Below are positions 36,082-45,925 of a DNA stretch of 64,000 bases, piece after piece. Origin of the DNA: Stenotrophomonas sp. BIGb0135 (lineage in GTDB: Bacteria; Pseudomonadota; Gammaproteobacteria; Xanthomonadales; Xanthomonadaceae); the NCBI RefSeq assembly GCF_024810105.1, contig NZ_JANUDX010000001.1, forward strand, positions 310,001-374,000, in the 5' to 3' direction. A program made the position numbers and the translations under genes. Each line of letters begins with the position of its first letter. Positions within the stretch are counted from its first letter, which is position 1. Under the pieces are notes generated by a model. The model saw nothing but the letters and a program-made list of their open reading frames with translations. It had not been told where the DNA came from and did no database searches.

Positions 36082-37059
36082 TCACGGGCGCAGCAGCACT
36101 TTGCCGTTGCGGCCCGGCTCGAGGCTGGCCTTGGCGGCATCGGCCACCGCATCCAGCCCGAACACACCGTCCACCGGCAGGCTCAACCCACCGCGCGCGG
36201 CCAGTTGCAGCAGCTCACCGACCAGGCGGCGTTTGTCGTCCGGGGCCATGGCCTGGCTGACCTTGCTGCCCCAGAAGCCCTTCACCGTGGCCTGCTTGAA
36301 GATCACGTCGCCCGAGTTGAGCTGCATCGGCTCCCCGGTCATCGAGCCGAACGACACCAGCGTGCCCCCATCGCCCAGCAGGGTCATCAGTTCGCTGCTG
36401 GCGCGCCCGCCCACCGAGTCGACCGCCGCGGCGATCGATGCCTCGCCGACCGTGGCCTGCACCTGCGCCATCCAGTCCGACCTGGCGGTGGAAATCGTGT
36501 TTTCGATGCCCAGCGCGTCCATTTCCGCGACGCCGGCGTCGCGGCGCACGAGGTTCACGCAGTGCACGCCGCGCGCCTTGGACAGCATCGCAAGCGCCTT
36601 GCCGACCGCGCCGTTGGCGGCGTTCTGCAGGATCCACTGGCCCTCGCGTACCTGCAGGAACTCCAGCAGCATCAGCGCGCTCAGCGGCATCGCGATCAGC
36701 TGCGCCGCGGTTTCATCATCGATTGCATCCGGCATCGGAATCACCATCTTCGCCGGTGCGATGAACTGCTCGGCCCAGGTGCCATGCACTGACGCGGCGC
36801 TGACCCGCTGGCCTACCGTCAGGCCTTGCACGCCCTCGCCCAGCGCATCGATCACGCCGGTCGCTTCACTGCCGGCAACGGCCGGCAGCGTGGGCTTGTA
36901 ACCGTACTTGCCTCGGACGGTCCACAGGTCATGGTTGTGGATGGGGGCCAGCACGGTGCGGATACGCACCTCGCCCGCGGCCGGTTGCGGGGCGGGCACC
37001 TCGCCTCCGTGCAGCACGACGGTGGGATCGCCAAAGGTGTCATGCAATGCAGCGCGCAT
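36082..37059 (-). CDS. MDR-family NAD(P)H oxidoreductase (quinone/enoyl reductase-like)
   Basis: 325-residue zinc-independent medium-chain reductase. GroES-like N-terminal domain, then PAVAGSEATGVI, and the nucleotide loop in LQNAANGAVGKALAML, where the usual GXGXXG is replaced by the NGAVG form of enoyl-CoA/quinone reductases. It lacks the catalytic-zinc cysteine. AGGAG stands six bases before ATG 37059. Its last 25 codons are duplicated 244 bp downstream within the SMAG cluster. Substrate unknown. Confidence 0.85.
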   Translation of the reverse strand: MRAALHDTFGDPTVVLHGGEVPAPQPAAGEVRIRTVLAPIHNHDLWTVRGKYGYKPTLPAVAGSEATGVIDALGEGVQGLTVGQRVSAASVHGTWAEQFIAPAKMVIPMPDAIDDETAAQLIAMPLSALMLLEFLQVREGQWILQNAANGAVGKALAMLSKARGVHCVNLVRRDAGVAEMDALGIENTISTARSDWMAQVQATVGEASIAAAVDSVGGRASSELMTLLGDGGTLVSFGSMTGEPMQLNSGDVIFKQATVKGFWGSKVSQAMAPDDKRRLVGELLQLAARGGLSLPVDGVFGLDAVADAAKASLEPGRNGKVLLRP

Positions 37060-37149
37060 GGAATTCTCCTGTTGCCAGTTCAATGGGGGATTGCCGGGCA
37101 GCGCCCGGCCTTGCAGGGGCACGCGCGGTGCCCGGAAACGCGTAGGACC

Positions 37150-37923
37150 TCAACGCCGATGGCGGTGCGCGGCCACGACCGCTACGGTCGGATGACGCCA
37201 CGCCCGCGTGCGAAGCAGCAACGTCTGCAGCACCAGCAGCGCGGCAATCGCCAGCGCCAGCACCGACACCGTATCGGCACCCGGCAGGCGCCAGCCCGAC
37301 TGCTTCACGTACACACCGACCAGTGCCCACACCACGGCGGCCGGGTAGGCAAAATGCCCGCGCAGCCGCTGGTTCATCGCCCAGGCCAGCAGCGTGGCCA
37401 GGGCCAGCAGCACCACGCTCCAGCCGAACATGTCGGCGGAGGGCAGCCACTGGTAGGCCACGATCACCTGGGCCGTGTTGAGGAAGGCGGCCATCGTCAG
37501 CCAGCCGGCGTGCAGGGCCAGTGGATACGCCGCCCAGGCGCGCTGCCCGCCGGTCGCGTCGAGGGGCGCGGCACGCACGGCTGCCATCAGCAGGCACACC
37601 AACGCGGCCCAGATGATCGCCAGCGCGGGCAGGAACCACAGGTTGGAAAACACCGGCATCCACGCGGCCGTCAGCGCGAAGCCCGCTGCCGCCCAGCCAC
37701 GCACCCCGGGCAGGTCCGGGCGACGGCGACGGAGTTGCCACAGCCCGAAGATCACGTCCCACAGGAAGATCACGCCCCAGATCGCAAACGCGTACCCCGC
37801 GGCCACCAGCAAGGTGGGATAGCGGTCGGAAATCGCGCCATTGGTCGGGCCGAATGCGCCGGATTGCGAGAACCACGACACCACCGGCATGGCCAATGCG
37901 GCCAACAACACGATACAACGCAT
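37150..37923 (-). CDS. Tryptophan-rich multi-pass membrane protein (possibly TspO/MBR-related)
   Basis: 257-residue protein with about seven hydrophobic helices and many tryptophans, several at helix ends (FAIWGVIFLWD, FSNLWFLPALAIIWA, LHAGWLTMAAFLN). The pattern recalls the longer proteins loosely grouped with TspO tryptophan-rich sensors, but I do not see the diagnostic short TspO sequence, so the family is uncertain. GGAG lies seven bases before ATG 37923. Divergent from mntH with about 110 bp between, so the MntR-type box could affect both. Confidence 0.65.
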   Translation of the reverse strand: MRCIVLLAALAMPVVSWFSQSGAFGPTNGAISDRYPTLLVAAGYAFAIWGVIFLWDVIFGLWQLRRRRPDLPGVRGWAAAGFALTAAWMPVFSNLWFLPALAIIWAALVCLLMAAVRAAPLDATGGQRAWAAYPLALHAGWLTMAAFLNTAQVIVAYQWLPSADMFGWSVVLLALATLLAWAMNQRLRGHFAYPAAVVWALVGVYVKQSGWRLPGADTVSVLALAIAALLVLQTLLLRTRAWRHPTVAVVAAHRHRR

Positions 37924-38006
37924 GCATCCACTCCAACTCAAAGAGCGGTGACGATACGCGGTTCAGGGTTAAGGCGTTGGGAGGCCGCAGATTGCAAAGC
38001 CTTGAT

Positions 38007-38026
38007 AACATAGCCTCTGCTATATT
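38007..38026 (+). promoter_or_regulatory. MntR-type operator
   Basis: AACATAGCCTCTGCTATATT: arms AACATAGC and GCTATATT are an inverted repeat with one mismatch around a 4-base spacer. This is very close to the AACATAGC-N4-GCTATGTT box bound by MntR upstream of mntH in enteric bacteria. It lies 6 bp before the mntH start codon. Confidence 0.8.
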
Positions 38027-38032
38027 GCGGCC

Positions 38033-39379
38033 GTGGACATCCAACGCCGCCCCGACACTTCCCCCGCCTGGCGGTCCCCGGACAGCCACAGCCCCAGCCT
38101 GGGCGAGCTGAACGCCAGCGTCGCCGTGCCCACCGGCGGCCATTGGTGGTTCCGCTTGTTGGCCTTCCTTGGCCCGGGCTACATGATCTCCGTCGGCTAT
38201 ATGGACCCCGGCAACTGGGCCACCGACATCGCCGGCGGTGCACAGTTCGGTTACCTGCTGCTCTCGGTGATCCTGCTCTCCAACCTGATGGCGATCGTGC
38301 TGCAGGGGCTGTCGGCGCGGCTGGGCATCGCGACCGGGCGCGATCTGGCCCAAGCGTGCCGCGACCACTATTCGCGGCCGGTCAATCTGGGCCTGTGGCT
38401 GCTGTGCGAGATCGCGATCATTGCCTGCGACCTGGCCGAAGTGATCGGCACGGCGATCGCCTTGAAGCTGCTGTTCGGCATCCCGCTGCTGGCTGGCGCG
38501 ATCATCACCGCCGTGGACGTGGTGCTGGTGCTGCTGCTGATGAACCGTGGCTTCCGCGCACTCGAAGCGTTCGTGATCGCGCTGCTGCTGGTGATCTTCG
38601 GCTGCTTTGCGATCCAGATCTTCATCGCCGCGCCGCCGCTGCAGGCGGTGATGGCCGGGTTCGTTCCGCACGCGCAGGTGGTGACCGATCCCAAGGCGCT
38701 GTACCTGGCGATCGGCATCATCGGCGCCACCGTGATGCCGCACAATCTGTACCTGCATTCGTCCATCGTGCAGACCCGTGCCTACCCGCGCACGGATGCC
38801 GGTCGCCGCAGTGCGCTGCGCTGGGCGGTGACCGACAGCACCATCGCCCTGATGCTGGCGTTGTTCATCAACGCCTCCATCCTGATCCTGGCCGCGGCGG
38901 TGTTCCATGCGCATGGCCGGACCGACGTGCAGGAGATCGAGCAGGCCTACGAGCTGCTCGCGCCGATGCTGGGGGTCGGGCTGGCCTCGACGTTGTTCGC
39001 GGTCGCCCTGCTCGCCTCGGGCATCAACTCCACCGTGACCGCGACGCTGGCCGGCCAGATCGTGATGGAAGGTTTCCTGCGGCTGCGGATCGCGCCGTGG
39101 GCGCGGCGCCTGATCACCCGCGGCATCGCGATCGTGCCGGTGGTGGTGGTCACGGCCATCTATGGCGAGCAAGGCACCGCACGCCTGCTGGTGCTGAGCC
39201 AGGTGCTGCTCTCGATGCAGCTGCCGTTCGCGGTGGTGCCGCTGGTACGGTTCGTGTCGGACAAGGCCAGGATGGGCGCGCTGGTGGCGCCACGCTGGCT
39301 GGTCGTGCTGTCCTGGCTGATCGGCGGGCTGATCATCGTGTTGAACGTGAAGCTGCTGGTGGACGTGGGCCGGGGCTGA
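38033..39379 (+). CDS. mntH: NRAMP-family manganese transporter
   Basis: 448-residue NRAMP transporter that imports Mn2+ (and some Fe2+) with protons. Eleven helices; metal-binding motifs are DPGNW (58-62) in helix 1 and [10 protein letters not shown] in helix 6. The N-terminal 40 residues are polar. No ATG is available before helix 1, so the GTG at 38033 is the likely start. It is only 6 bp from the operator, and the message may be leaderless or very short-leadered. The 3' end overlaps the convergent MerR gene by 47 bp. Confidence 0.93.
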   Translation: MDIQRRPDTSPAWRSPDSHSPSLGELNASVAVPTGGHWWFRLLAFLGPGYMISVGYMDPGNWATDIAGGAQFGYLLLSVILLSNLMAIVLQGLSARLGIATGRDLAQACRDHYSRPVNLGLWLLCEIAIIACDLAEVIGTAIALKLLFGIPLLAGAIITAVDVVLVLLLMNRGFRALEAFVIALLLVIFGCFAIQIFIAAPPLQAVMAGFVPHAQVVTDPKALYLAIGIIGATVMPHNLYLHSSIVQTRAYPRTDAGRRSALRWAVTDSTIALMLALFINASILILAAAVFHAHGRTDVQEIEQAYELLAPMLGVGLASTLFAVALLASGINSTVTATLAGQIVMEGFLRLRIAPWARRLITRGIAIVPVVVVTAIYGEQGTARLLVLSQVLLSMQLPFAVVPLVRFVSDKARMGALVAPRWLVVLSWLIGGLIIVLNVKLLVDVGRG

Positions 39380-39767
39380 GCGGCGTGGCGCGGCGCATCA
39401 AGGCACGGAAACGCGGGCACGCCAGGTGACTGCTCGCGCGGCAGGCGGCGGCATGGCGCAGGCCGTCGCGCATCGCGGTCATCCGGGCGATGCCCTGGTC
39501 GAGCGCATCGGCCCGGGCCGCCAAGCGTGCGCGGTCGATGCGGGTGCCACCGTCAGCGCTGAGCATCGCGCCGATCTCTTCCAGCGAGAGTCCCGCCGCC
39601 CTGCCCAGCGCGACCAGGGCCAGGCGCTCCATCACCTCCTCGGCAAACACGCGGCGCAGCCCGCGCCGGCCCACCGAGCGGATCAGGCCCTTTTCCTCGT
39701 AATACCGCAGGGCCGATGGGGCCAGCCCCGCCCGTCGCGCCACCTCGCCGATATCCAGTTCCTGCAT
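39333..39767 (-). CDS. MerR-family transcriptional regulator
   Basis: 144-residue MerR-type activator. N-terminal winged [23 protein letters not shown], then the conserved KGLIRSVGR turn and a dimerisation helix. The C terminus has two cysteines ([12 protein letters not shown]), too few for a SoxR-type cluster, so a metal or thiol sensor is possible but unproven. It is divergent from a methyltransferase gene whose promoter has the stretched spacer of MerR-activated genes. The last 47 bp overlap the end of mntH on the opposite strand. Confidence 0.87.
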   Translation of the reverse strand: MQELDIGEVARRAGLAPSALRYYEEKGLIRSVGRRGLRRVFAEEVMERLALVALGRAAGLSLEEIGAMLSADGGTRIDRARLAARADALDQGIARMTAMRDGLRHAAACRASSHLACPRFRALMRRATPLSPGPRPPAASRSTR

Positions 39768-39771
39768 CCGC

Positions 39772-39802
39772 TTGACCTCAAGCCCACTTGAAGTGCCACA
39801 GT
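39772..39802 (+). promoter_or_regulatory. MerR-type promoter with 19-bp spacer and central dyad
   Basis: TTGACC (39772-39777) and CACAGT (39797-39802) are separated by 19 bp that contain CTCAAG..CTTGAA, an imperfect dyad. The overlong spacer with an operator between -35 and -10 is the hallmark of MerR-family activation by DNA untwisting. It points right, toward the methyltransferase gene, and overlaps the start of the MerR gene region. Confidence 0.7.
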
Positions 39803-39845
39803 GCGACCTTCCCATCCCACTGGCAAGCCCGGACCGAGCCACGCA

Positions 39846-40679
39846 ATGACCGATACCTCGCAGCACGCGTTATGGAATGGCCCGGCCGGTGAGGCATGGG
39901 TGGAAGCGCAGCGCATTCTCGACCAGATGTTCGCGCCGCTGGCCAGCCACCTGCTCGACAGCCTCGCGCCGGGCGCCGACGCGCAGGTGCTGGACGTGGG
40001 CTGCGGCACCGGCGCGGTGGCATTGGGAATTGCCGCCAGCCTGGGTCCGGAAGCACGCGTCGCCGGGGTCGACATCTCCGCGCCGATGATCGCCTTGGCG
40101 CGCGAGCGCGCGCAGCGCGCCGGGCTGGCGGTGGACTTCCTCGTCGCCGACGCGCAGCGGCATGCGTTCGCCCCAGGGCGCCTGGACCGGATCGTGTCGC
40201 GCTTCGGCGTGATGTTCTTCGATGACCCGGTACAGGCGTTCGGCCAGCTACGGCGCGCCGCCAGGCGCGGCGCGGTGCTGCAGGCGCTGGCCTGGCGCGG
40301 GGCCGAGGAGAATGCCTTCATGACCACCGCCGAGCGCGCCGCGTTGCCCTGGCTGGCGTTGCCACCGCGCCAGCCCGGCGCACCGGGTCAGTTTGCGTTT
40401 GCCGATCAGGCCCGGGTCGAGCAGATCCTGGGCGACGCCGGCTGGGAGGATGTCGAGCTGCTGCCGCTGGATGCCGTGTGCCGCATCGACCGTGCGGATC
40501 TGGCCACGTACGTCTCGTTGCTGGGACCGGTGGGAAGCGCACTGCGCAACGGCGCCCTTGCTGCGCACATCCGAACGCAGGTGCTCGACGCGGTGCTGCG
40601 TGCGTTCGAGCCGTTCCTGGACGGCGATTGCGTGACGTTCACTGCCGCCTGCTGGGACGTGCGGGCCCGGGCAAGGTGA
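39846..40679 (+). CDS. Class I SAM-dependent methyltransferase
   Basis: 277-residue UbiE/COQ5-like methyltransferase: SAM motif I VLDVGCGTGAVAL, motif II GVDISAPMI, and DRIVSRFGVMFFDD at motif IV. No membrane segment. Substrate unknown. The ATG at 39846 lies 43 bp downstream of the MerR-type -10. Such MerR/methyltransferase pairs recur in proteobacteria, suggesting response to a small molecule the enzyme modifies; this is inference. Confidence 0.87.
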   Translation: MTDTSQHALWNGPAGEAWVEAQRILDQMFAPLASHLLDSLAPGADAQVLDVGCGTGAVALGIAASLGPEARVAGVDISAPMIALARERAQRAGLAVDFLVADAQRHAFAPGRLDRIVSRFGVMFFDDPVQAFGQLRRAARRGAVLQALAWRGAEENAFMTTAERAALPWLALPPRQPGAPGQFAFADQARVEQILGDAGWEDVELLPLDAVCRIDRADLATYVSLLGPVGSALRNGALAAHIRTQVLDAVLRAFEPFLDGDCVTFTAACWDVRARAR

Positions 40680-40794
40680 GCGACGGTGGAATCAGCGCCG
40701 GGCCGTCAGCGTGCCGATCCGCTGCAGCGCCGACGAGGTCGGCGCGAGCAGGCACATGGCAGCGCATTCCCCCGGGCCGTGGCCGTTGGCCGGG

Positions 40795-41364
40795 TCAGCC
40801 GCCGGTCACCGCCAGGCGTCGCCGCAGCGAGTCAACGATGGCCTGCTCGCTCATGGCGTAGCCATAGACGTCCTGCAGTTGCCCGTCGGCACCGAGCAGG
40901 AACCACGACGCCGTGTGCTCGAACGTTGCCAGGTCCCCTTCGCCGACGCGCCGATAGCTCACGCCCAGGCTCTCGGCGATGGCGCGGGTACCGGCCTCGT
41001 CGCCGGCCAGGCCCAGGAACGTCGTATCGAAGGCCGCCAGATACTCGCGCAGGTGCGCCGGCGTATCGCGCTGCGGGTCGACGGTGACGAAGGCCACCTG
41101 CAGGTGTTCCGCCGCAGGGCCCAGCCGCCGCTTGATCTGCACCGCCTTGACCAGGCTCAGCGGGCACACCTCGGGGCATTGGGTGAAGCCGAAGAACAGC
41201 AGCGTCGGCTTGCCTTGCAGGTCACGGATCGCAAGCGTGCGCCCGTCGCTGCTCGCAAGCGTGACCGTCCCGAGGGCCGCCTGGCCCATCACCGGCGCCG
41301 CGCCATCGGCGCAACCGGCCAGCAGCGCCGCCGTCACGATACCCGCGGCCAGCCAGCGCCTCAC
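40795..41364 (-). CDS. SCO-family copper chaperone lipoprotein
   Basis: 189-residue SCO1/SenC protein. Signal peptide with lipobox LLAGC (lipidated Cys18), so it is membrane-anchored in the periplasm. Copper-binding motif CPEVCP with the conserved distal His in FEHTASWF, in a thioredoxin fold. SCO proteins deliver Cu or reduce cysteines during oxidase assembly. It is the last gene of the cyo operon, its ATG overlapping the stop of the PCuAC gene by 4 bp. Confidence 0.92.
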   Translation of the reverse strand: MRRWLAAGIVTAALLAGCADGAAPVMGQAALGTVTLASSDGRTLAIRDLQGKPTLLFFGFTQCPEVCPLSLVKAVQIKRRLGPAAEHLQVAFVTVDPQRDTPAHLREYLAAFDTTFLGLAGDEAGTRAIAESLGVSYRRVGEGDLATFEHTASWFLLGADGQLQDVYGYAMSEQAIVDSLRRRLAVTGG

Positions 41365-41843
41365 TTCGCCGCTCCGTGCGGCACCAGCCCATCACGCACG
41401 CTGAAGTCCACCCCCTGCGGTGCGCTGCGGGCGAACTGGAGCGTGACCCGCACCGCCTGCCCCGCCGACAACGGCCGCCGCGGCTTGAGCAGCATCAGGT
41501 GGTAGCCCCCGGGCTGCAGCGCGACGCTCTGGCGCTCCGGCAAGGCCAGGCCGTCGGGCAGCGCCTGCATGCGCATCACGTCACCGTCCATGCGCATGGC
41601 ATGGATCTGTACCTCGGCAAACGCCGGGGACGCCGCCGACAGCAGCCGGTCCTCAGCGCCGCCGTTATGCAGATGCACATACCCGGCGGCCACATTCGCC
41701 GCTGGCGGTGGCAGGCGGACCCAGGGATCGCTGACCGACACCGTCGGCGTGGTGGGGGCCTGCGCGGCCGCAGCCACCGCCGGCATCACCGGGGAGGACA
41801 GCAGCAGCCCGGCCAGCAGGGCTGCGCGGGATGAGCGGCTCAT
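41361..41843 (-). CDS. PCuAC periplasmic Cu(I) chaperone
   Basis: 160-residue DUF461/PCuAC protein with a cleavable signal peptide (hydrophobic 7-26, AVAAAAQA). The copper site follows the H-X-M...M...H-X-M pattern: VQIHAMRMDGDVMRM and YHLMLLKPRR. It binds Cu(I) in the periplasm and hands it to oxidase assembly, often together with SCO. It overlaps cyoD upstream and the SCO gene downstream by 4 bp each. Confidence 0.92.
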   Translation of the reverse strand: MSRSSRAALLAGLLLSSPVMPAVAAAAQAPTTPTVSVSDPWVRLPPPAANVAAGYVHLHNGGAEDRLLSAASPAFAEVQIHAMRMDGDVMRMQALPDGLALPERQSVALQPGGYHLMLLKPRRPLSAGQAVRVTLQFARSAPQGVDFSVRDGLVPHGAAK

Positions 41844-42193
41844 GGCGTGCCCGACATCTGCATCGGCATCATGTTGAGGTTGGCGTTGTGCATCACCCAC
41901 AGCGATCCGGCCACCACGATGGCGATCAGGAACGCCGTGCACAGGAAGATGCCGGTGTTCTCGCGCTGGCTGCGCCCTGCCCCGATGTGCAGGAACAGCA
42001 CCAGCTGCGCCACCAGCTGCACCACGCACAGCACCACGATGGCGGTCAGCCGCAGCGGCTGCGGGAGCAGATCGGTCATGACCACGCCGAACGAGGCGCC
42101 GGTCAGGGCCAGGCACAGCAGCAGGCCGAGGATGTAGCCCTTCAGCGTGGCGTGGCCGCCACCGTGATCGCCATCAGGCGCGTTCGCGCTCAT
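41840..42193 (-). CDS. cyoD: Cytochrome bo3 quinol oxidase subunit IV
   Basis: 117-residue subunit with a His/Gly-rich N terminus, then KGYILGLLLCLALTGASF and three membrane helices, including QLVLFLHI. It stabilises the CuB site of the oxidase during assembly. It overlaps cyoC and the PCuAC gene by 4 bp each, so it is translated as part of a tightly coupled operon. Confidence 0.93.
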   Translation of the reverse strand: MSANAPDGDHGGGHATLKGYILGLLLCLALTGASFGVVMTDLLPQPLRLTAIVVLCVVQLVAQLVLFLHIGAGRSQRENTGIFLCTAFLIAIVVAGSLWVMHNANLNMMPMQMSGTP

Positions 42194-42828
42194 ACAAACT
42201 CCCGCAGGTAGACGAAGGTGAACACACAGATCCAGATCAGGTCCAGGAAGTGCCAGAACAGGCTCAAGCACGCCAGGCGGCGGCGCACGATCCCGTCCAG
42301 GCCGAAGGTCAGCACCTGGTGGATCATGATGGCCAGCCACAGCAGGCCGAAGGTGACGTGCAGGCCGTGGGTGGCCACCAGCGTGAAGTACGCCGAGAGG
42401 TAGGCGCTCACATCCGGTGTGGCGCCTTCATGGATCAGCTCGGCGAACTCGTACAGCTCCATGCCGATGAAGACCGCACCGAGCACGCCGGTCACGGCCA
42501 GCCAGCCCACCACCCGGTTGCGCCTGCCCGCCTGCATGCCGAGCATCGCCAGGCCGAAGGTGAAGCTGCTGAGCAGCAGCACCACCGTTTCGGAGAGCAC
42601 GAACCCGAGCTTGAACAGTTCCTTGCCGCTGGGGCCATCGGCCGTCCCGTTGAGCAGCACGCCGAAGGTGGCGAACAACACCGCGAAGATCAGGCAGTCG
42701 CCCATCAGGTACATCCAGAACCCGACGACGGTCTTGTTGCCCTCGTCGTGGTGCTCGTGGGCAGGGTCGTGGTGACCGGCCGCGAGCTGTGCGTGCTGCG
42801 TGGCAGCGGTCAGGGTATCGCCGCTCAT
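42190..42828 (-). CDS. cyoC: Cytochrome bo3 quinol oxidase subunit III
   Basis: 212-residue subunit III of the haem-copper oxidase family with five helices; signatures [33 protein letters not shown] and a final [21 protein letters not shown] His-rich tail precedes helix 1. It overlaps cyoB and cyoD by 4 bp each. Confidence 0.95.
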   Translation of the reverse strand: MSGDTLTAATQHAQLAAGHHDPAHEHHDEGNKTVVGFWMYLMGDCLIFAVLFATFGVLLNGTADGPSGKELFKLGFVLSETVVLLLSSFTFGLAMLGMQAGRRNRVVGWLAVTGVLGAVFIGMELYEFAELIHEGATPDVSAYLSAYFTLVATHGLHVTFGLLWLAIMIHQVLTFGLDGIVRRRLACLSLFWHFLDLIWICVFTFVYLREFV

Positions 42829-44804
42829 GCCTTGGCTCCTTCCAGCTTCGCGAAGTACGCGTCTTCGATGCGCTTCACCTCGGCGGCGGGCACGTAGTAG
42901 TCCACGTCACGGTCATACGAGCGCAATACGAAGGTGGCGATCGCGCCTACGAGGCCAATCGCGGCCAGCAGCCACATATGCCAGACCAGGGCGAAGCACA
43001 GCACCAGGCTGAACGCGGAGATCACCACGCCGGCGGCGGTGTTGCGCGGCATGTGGATGTCCTCGTAACTGTCCCGGCGCTGCCAGGCACGGCCGTGCTG
43101 TTTGTCGTCCCAGTGCTGTTCCAGCGAGGTGATCGCGGGCAATGTGGCGAAGTTGTAGAACGGCGGCGGCGACGCGGTGGCCCACTCCAGGCTGCGCGCG
43201 TTCCACGGGTCGCCGGTGAGGTCCAGGTTGGCCTTGCGGTCGCGCACGCTCACATAGAACTGGATGAACATCGCGGCGATGCCGGCGGCGATCACCAGTG
43301 CGCCGATGGCGGCCACGATCAACCACGGCTGCCAACCCTCCACCGCGTAATGGTTCATGCGCCGGGTCATGCCCTTGAAGCCCAGCACGTACAGCGGCAT
43401 GAAGGCCAGGTAGAAGCCGACCAGCCAGCACCAGAACGAGACCTTGCCCCAGCGCTCATTGAGGGTGAAACCGAACGCCTTCGGGAACCAGAAGGTGATG
43501 CCGGCCAGACAGCCGAACACCACCCCGCCGATGATCACGTTATGGAAGTGCGCGATCAGGAACAGGCTGTTGTGCAGCACGAAGTCCGCCCCCGGGATCG
43601 CCAGCATCACGCCGGTCATGCCGCCGATGGCGAAGGTGACCATGAAGCCGATCGTCCACATCGTCGAGGAGTGGTAGCGGATGCGGCCGCGGTACATGGT
43701 GAACAGCCAGTTGAACAGCTTCACCCCGGTCGGGATGGAGATGATCGAGGTCATGATGCCGAAGAAGGCATTCACGTTCGCGCCCGAGCCCATGGTGAAG
43801 AAGTGGTGCAGCCAGACGAAGAACGACAGCACGCCGATCGAGCAGGTGGCGTAGACCATCGAACGGTAGCCGAACAGCGGCTTGCCCGAGAACGTGGCGA
43901 TGATCTCCGAGAACGCGCCGAAGCACGGCAGGATCAGCACGTAGACTTCCGGGTGGCCCCAGATCCAGATCAGGTTGACGTACATCATGGCGTTGCCGCC
44001 GGCGTCATTGGTGAAGAAGTGCATGCCGAAATAGCGGTCCATGCTCAGCAGGACGAGGGTGGCGGTCAGCACCGGGAAGATCGCCACGATCAGGATGTTG
44101 GTGATCAGCGCCGTCCAGGTGAACACCGGCATCTTCATCAGGTCCATGCCCGGCGCACGCATCTTGAGGATGGTGACGATGAAGTTGAGGCCGGTCAGCG
44201 TGGTGCCGATGCCGGAAACCTGCAGCGACCAGATGTAGTAGTCCACGCCCACCGTCGGGCTGTACTGGATGCCCGACAGCGGCGGATAGGCCACCCAGCC
44301 GGTGGCGGCGAAATCGCCGACGAACATCGACAGCATCACCAGTGCCGCGCCTACCGCCGACAGCCAGAAGCTGAGCGAGTTGACGAATGGGAACGCCACG
44401 TCGCGCGCGCCGATCTGCAGCGGCACCACGATGTTCATCAGCCCCACGATGAGCGGGGTCGCCACGAAGAAGATCATGATCACCCCGTGCGCGGTGAAGA
44501 TCTGGTCGTAGTGTTCCGGCGGCAGGTAGCCGGCGGCATCGTTGGCCGCGATGGCCTGCTGGGCGCGCATCATCAGCGCATCGGCGAAGCCGCGCACCAG
44601 CATGACCAGGGCCAGCAGGATGTACATCACGCCGATCTTCTTGTGGTCCACCGAGGTGATCCACTCGGTCCACAGGTAGCCCCACTTCTTGAAGTAGGTG
44701 ATCGCCGCGATGATCGCCACGCCCAGCAGCAGCGACCCGGCCAGCGCCGACATGATGATCGGGTCGTGGTAGGGAATCGCTTCGAGGTTCAACTTTCCAA
44801 GCAC
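42825..44804 (-). CDS. cyoB: Cytochrome bo3 quinol oxidase subunit I
   Basis: 659-residue catalytic subunit that reduces O2 to water with quinol electrons and pumps protons. Haem and CuB ligands fall at the same numbers as in E. coli: His106 (low-spin haem), His284 and cross-linked Tyr288 (IWGHPEVY), His333 and His334 (WLHHFF), and the HFHNV pair for the haems. Fifteen helices are expected. The likely start is GTG 44804, two bases after the cyoA stop. The genus also has cytochrome bd and cbb3 enzymes, so this is one branch of respiration. Confidence 0.96.
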   Translation of the reverse strand: MLGKLNLEAIPYHDPIIMSALAGSLLLGVAIIAAITYFKKWGYLWTEWITSVDHKKIGVMYILLALVMLVRGFADALMMRAQQAIAANDAAGYLPPEHYDQIFTAHGVIMIFFVATPLIVGLMNIVVPLQIGARDVAFPFVNSLSFWLSAVGAALVMLSMFVGDFAATGWVAYPPLSGIQYSPTVGVDYYIWSLQVSGIGTTLTGLNFIVTILKMRAPGMDLMKMPVFTWTALITNILIVAIFPVLTATLVLLSMDRYFGMHFFTNDAGGNAMMYVNLIWIWGHPEVYVLILPCFGAFSEIIATFSGKPLFGYRSMVYATCSIGVLSFFVWLHHFFTMGSGANVNAFFGIMTSIISIPTGVKLFNWLFTMYRGRIRYHSSTMWTIGFMVTFAIGGMTGVMLAIPGADFVLHNSLFLIAHFHNVIIGGVVFGCLAGITFWFPKAFGFTLNERWGKVSFWCWLVGFYLAFMPLYVLGFKGMTRRMNHYAVEGWQPWLIVAAIGALVIAAGIAAMFIQFYVSVRDRKANLDLTGDPWNARSLEWATASPPPFYNFATLPAITSLEQHWDDKQHGRAWQRRDSYEDIHMPRNTAAGVVISAFSLVLCFALVWHMWLLAAIGLVGAIATFVLRSYDRDVDYYVPAAEVKRIEDAYFAKLEGAKA

Positions 44805-44806
44805 AA

Positions 44807-45784
44807 TCAGTTCTCCGCGGTACGGCTGGCGGCAGGCGCGGCCAGGCTCACGAGTTGGGTTTTCGCCCCGGGCGCCTCGCCCGGCAGGCAGATCTCGTCA
44901 TCGGGCATGCCGCCGTGGCGGCGCACGATGCTGTCGAACAACCCGCTATCCACCGCACTGAAGCGAAGCAGCGGCGAGCCGTGGGTAGGCGTCTCCAGTT
45001 CGGCCAGGCGGGTGGCGCCGAGGTGGTCGCCACTGCTGCGGGCCTGCGCCAGCCAGCGGGCGAAATCGGCGTCGGTGACTACCCGTGCCGGGAACTTCAT
45101 GTCCGAGAAGCCGGCGCCGCTGTAGGCCGAGGACATCCCGGCATAGGTGCCCGGGGTGTGCCCGATCAGGTGCAGGCGGGTCTGCATGCCGGCCATGGTG
45201 TAGACCATGCTGCCCAGCTGCGGTACGAAGAAGGCGTTCATCATCGACTCGGAGGTCAGCTTGAACGCCACCGGCGTATCCACTGGCATCACCAGCTCGT
45301 TGACCGTGGCCACGTTGTGGTCGGGGTAGATGAACAGCCACTTCCAGTTCAACGCCACCACTTCAACGCGCAGCGGCGCCTTGTCCGATGCAATCGGCCT
45401 GTACGGGTCCAACGCGTGGGTGCTCTTCCAGATCAGCACCGCCAGCACCACGATGATCAGGCACGGGATGGTCCAGATCACCACCTCGATGGCGGTGGAA
45501 TGCGACCAGTCCGGCGCGTAGGTCGCCGTGGTGTTGCCCTCGCGGTAGCGCCAGGCGAAGTACAGCGTGAGCAGGATCACCGGGATCACCACCAGCAGCA
45601 TCAGCCCGGTGCAGACCAGGATCAGCTGCATCTCCTGCTCGGCGATGCTGCCCATGGGGTTGAACAGTTCCAGCGAACTGCACCCGGTGAGCAGCGGCAG
45701 CAGCGCTGCCGTGCCCAACCAGCGTGCGGCGCGGGCCCTACCGGCCAGCGTGGTGCGGCGAGCGTGTTGTGTAGCGGGGTTCAT
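44807..45784 (-). CDS. cyoA: Cytochrome bo3 quinol oxidase subunit II (lipoprotein)
   Basis: 325-residue subunit II. Signal peptide with lipobox LLTGC (Cys35), two membrane helices, then a cupredoxin domain ([21 protein letters not shown]). The CuA ligand cysteines of cytochrome c oxidases are absent, confirming a quinol oxidase. First gene of the leftward cyo operon; ATG 45784 is preferred to upstream in-frame starts because GGAAGG precedes it. Confidence 0.94.
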   Translation of the reverse strand: MNPATQHARRTTLAGRARAARWLGTAALLPLLTGCSSLELFNPMGSIAEQEMQLILVCTGLMLLVVIPVILLTLYFAWRYREGNTTATYAPDWSHSTAIEVVIWTIPCLIIVVLAVLIWKSTHALDPYRPIASDKAPLRVEVVALNWKWLFIYPDHNVATVNELVMPVDTPVAFKLTSESMMNAFFVPQLGSMVYTMAGMQTRLHLIGHTPGTYAGMSSAYSGAGFSDMKFPARVVTDADFARWLAQARSSGDHLGATRLAELETPTHGSPLLRFSAVDSGLFDSIVRRHGGMPDDEICLPGEAPGAKTQLVSLAAPAASRTAEN

Positions 45785-45925
45785 GCGGGTCGGCCCTTCC
45801 AACGCAGTGCCGGGCCCTGTGGCCCGGATCATGAGAAGTGGCGAACACCCCCCTGCATGACCGATATGCATGGGGGGTGCCCGCCGCAGCCGCGTACGTT
45901 AGGCAACGACATGATCCCTACATGA

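Noticed and set aside
37150..37923. Firm assignment as TspO
   Set aside because: The protein is about 100 residues longer than bacterial TspO and lacks a clear match to its helix signatures; only tryptophan content and topology agree.
42789..45125. 778-codon plus-strand frame opposite cyoB
   Set aside because: His/Arg/Gln/Glu-rich antisense frame mirroring cyoABC; no signature or ribosome binding site.
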